Shown here piece by piece: positions 5,199 to 6,629 of a DNA stretch of 6,629 bases (its first letter is position 1; the number at the start of each line of letters is the position of its first letter). Source of the stretch: Xanthomonas translucens pv. translucens DSM 18974. GTDB lineage: Bacteria; Pseudomonadota; Gammaproteobacteria; Xanthomonadales; Xanthomonadaceae. Location: assembly GCF_000331775.1 (NCBI RefSeq), contig NZ_CAPJ01000004.1, forward strand, positions 1-6,629, given 5' to 3'. Under the pieces are notes generated by a model. The model was given only the letters and a program-made list of their open reading frames with translations, ran no database searches and had not been told where the DNA came from. A program made the position numbers and the translations under genes.

Positions 5199-6470
5199 TC
5201 AGACGCCGGCCCAGGTTTCCACTTCTTCGACGAAGCGGTAGATGTCGCGATAGCGGGTGTACAGCGGCACCGGGCTGATCCGGATCACGTCCGGTTCGCG
5301 CCAGTCGCCGAGTACGCCGACCGATTGCAGGTATTCGAACAGCGCGCGGCCGCGCTCGCGCCCGCCGATCACGCGCAGCGACAGCTGGCAGCCGCGCTGC
5401 GCCGGGTCGGCCGGAGTGAGGATCTGCAGGGTCTCGGCCAGGCGCGCGTGGATCAGCGTCTCCAGGTAGCCGGTGAGCTGCAGCGACTTGCGCCGCAGCG
5501 CCGGCAGCCCGGCGCGTTCGAACAACTCCAGCGAGGCGCGCAGCGGCGCCATGCTCAGGATCGGCGGATTGCCCAGCTGCCAGCCGTCGGCGCCGGGCGC
5601 GGCGACGAACTCCGGCCCCATCTGAAAACGCGTGCGCTTGTCGTGGCCCCACCAGCCGGCGAAGCGCGGCGTGTCGCCGTGGCCGTGGCGCTCGTGCACG
5701 AAGGCGCCGGCGACCGCGCCGGGACCGGCATTGAGATATTTGTAGTGGCACCACACCGCGAAGTCGGGCGCGGCGTCGTGCAGGGTCAGCGGGATGTTGC
5801 CGACTGCATGCGCGAGATCGAAACCGACCGCGGCGCCGGCCGCGCGCGCCAGCCGCGCCACTGCGTCCAGGTCGAAGGCCTGCCCGGTGCGGTATTGCAC
5901 GCCCGGCCACAGCACCAGCGCCAGGCGCGGGCCGTGTTCGCCGATGGCGCGTTCGATTGCCGCCAGCGACACGATGCCGTTGGCGCCATCGGGTTGCACC
6001 TCGATCAGCTCGGTGGCCGGATCGAAGCCGTGGAAGCGGATCTGCGAGGCCAGCGCATGCTGGTCGGACGGGAACGCGCCGGCCTCGATCAGGATCGCCG
6101 GGCGCTCGCGGGTGGGGCGGTAGAAGCTGACCATCAGCAAGTGCAGGTTCACCGTCAGCGTGTTCATCGCCACCACTTCGTGCGGCAGTGCGCCGACCAG
6201 CTGCGCCAGCGGCGCGGCCAGCAGTTCGTGGTAGGTCATCCACTGCGTGTCGCCGCTGAAGTGGCCTTCCACCGCCAGCGTCGACCATTTGTCCAACACC
6301 TCCTGCACCGCGGCGCGGGTGCCGCGCGGCTGCAGGCCGAGCGAATTGCCGACGAAGTAGGCCTGGTCGGCACCTTGGTGCTGCGGGAACAGGAATTCGT
6401 CGCGCAGCTCGCGCAGCGGGTCGGCGGCGTCGAGCGCGGTGGCGTGGTCGCGGGTCAGGATCTGGTTCAT
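5199..6470 (-). CDS. kynU: Kynureninase
   Basis: KynU is a PLP-dependent hydrolase cleaving 3-hydroxykynurenine to 3-hydroxyanthranilate plus alanine, and kynurenine to anthranilate plus alanine. The 423-residue protein is full length. It shows YFVGNSLGLQPRG (38-50), VEGHF, NTLTVNLH (103-110), AGAFPSDQHA (130-139), LWPGVQYRTGQ (188-197), FDLAHAVGN (217-225) whose D218 should contact the PLP ring nitrogen, and CHYKYLNAGPG (241-251) with K244 as the Schiff-base lysine. GWWGH (272-276), LGNPPI and the C-terminal RGCQLSLRV and VIRISPVPLY are also characteristic. The ATG at 6468-6470 gives the N-terminus usual for Xanthomonas relatives, but the leader holds only a 7-bp tandem repeat and no Shine-Dalgarno sequence. 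It lies 44 nt after the stop of the upstream - strand gene and 49 nt before kmo. Its pairing with kmo suggests the 3-hydroxykynurenine branch towards quinolinate. Confidence 0.96.
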   Translation of the reverse strand: MNQILTRDHATALDAADPLRELRDEFLFPQHQGADQAYFVGNSLGLQPRGTRAAVQEVLDKWSTLAVEGHFSGDTQWMTYHELLAAPLAQLVGALPHEVVAMNTLTVNLHLLMVSFYRPTRERPAILIEAGAFPSDQHALASQIRFHGFDPATELIEVQPDGANGIVSLAAIERAIGEHGPRLALVLWPGVQYRTGQAFDLDAVARLARAAGAAVGFDLAHAVGNIPLTLHDAAPDFAVWCHYKYLNAGPGAVAGAFVHERHGHGDTPRFAGWWGHDKRTRFQMGPEFVAAPGADGWQLGNPPILSMAPLRASLELFERAGLPALRRKSLQLTGYLETLIHARLAETLQILTPADPAQRGCQLSLRVIGGRERGRALFEYLQSVGVLGDWREPDVIRISPVPLYTRYRDIYRFVEEVETWAGV

Positions 6471-6472
6471 CG

Positions 6473-6500
6473 GCAGCGGGCAGCGGGCAGCGGGCAGCGG
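6473..6500. repeat. Four tandem copies of a 7-bp unit in the kynU leader
   Basis: GCAGCGG is repeated exactly four times without a spacer, at 6473, 6480, 6487 and 6494 (CCGCTGC on the coding strand). The array ends two bases before the kynU ATG, exactly where a ribosome site would be, and occupies 28 of the 44 nt between the upstream gene and kynU. Copy number could change by slipped-strand replication, which would alter spacing but not the kynU reading frame, since it lies outside the coding region. Confidence 0.95.
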
Positions 6501-6514
6501 GGCGAGGGCACAGT

Positions 6515-6628
6515 CTACCGGTCGCGCTGCGGCGCTTCGTCGGCGGCCGCGGCGGCCACCGGCAGCATGGCGCCGCGCAGCAGGTGGGTGAGGGTGCCGA
6601 CGCTATCGGCGACGCGGTCGCTGGTATC
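6515..6628 (-). CDS. C-terminal 37 codons of an unidentified gene, partial
   Basis: On the - strand an open frame runs in from the right edge and ends at TAG (6515-6517). The visible part has 37 residues: an apparent amphipathic helix (SDRVADSVGTLTHLLRGAML) followed by an Ala-rich, then charged tail ending QRDR. It has G/C-rich third positions like its neighbours, and alternative frames hit stops or read unnaturally, so it looks like a real gene end. I do not recognise the family and assign no function. It would be the gene preceding kynU in the same direction, 44 nt away, so kynU and kmo may be transcribed from a promoter upstream of it, outside the window. Confidence 0.6.
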   Translation of the reverse strand, partial: DTSDRVADSVGTLTHLLRGAMLPVAAAAADEAPQRDR

Positions 6629-6629
6629 G

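Noticed and set aside
3788..5278. 496-codon open frame on the + strand, antisense to kmo
   Set aside because: It mirrors kmo and runs into kynU, has a biased composition rich in Arg, Ala, Gln, Val and His, and no recognisable motif. Long antisense frames are expected in GC-rich coding DNA.

Overview
The window is GC-rich, densely coding bacterial DNA. Protein family content and repeats point to Xanthomonadaceae, most likely Xanthomonas or a close relative. The kynU and kmo products read like Xanthomonas orthologues recalled from memory. The intergenic repeats are REP-like units with a GTAG head, of the kind scattered through Xanthomonas, Stenotrophomonas and Pseudomonas genomes. No mobile-element gene, CRISPR array, rRNA or tRNA was seen, and base composition looks even throughout.

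Layout, left to right: (1) the 3' part of a spermidine-synthase-like methyltransferase-fold gene on the + strand, its start outside the window; (2) a short convergent gap holding a degraded inverted pair of REP units; (3) on the - strand, a DUF2939 protein with an N-terminal membrane anchor, whose stop codon lies inside that repeat; (4) a 75-bp two-REP element; (5) on the - strand, a DUF2461/TIGR02453 protein whose start overlaps (ATGA) the stop of (6) sbcB, exodeoxyribonuclease I; (7) a second 75-bp two-REP element; (8) kmo, kynurenine 3-monooxygenase, with a TTG start; (9) kynU, kynureninase; (10) four tandem copies of a 7-bp unit just before the kynU ATG; (11) the last 37 codons of an unidentified - strand gene running off the right edge.

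Transcription order on the - strand is therefore: unknown gene, kynU, kmo, REP element, sbcB, DUF2461 gene, REP element, DUF2939 gene, REP element. kmo and kynU act consecutively: KMO makes 3-hydroxykynurenine and KynU cleaves it to 3-hydroxyanthranilate, the precursor of quinolinate and NAD in the bacterial tryptophan-to-quinolinate route. The other enzymes of that route are not in this window. sbcB and the DUF2461 gene form a tight, probably translationally coupled pair. REP hairpins follow kmo, the DUF2461 gene and the DUF2939 gene at or within 20 nt of the stop codon, so they divide the - strand cluster into transcript segments.

I found no convincing new multi-gene system. The points most worth a second look are the paired REP elements and their placement, the 7-bp tandem repeat occupying the kynU leader, and the sbcB/DUF2461 coupling.
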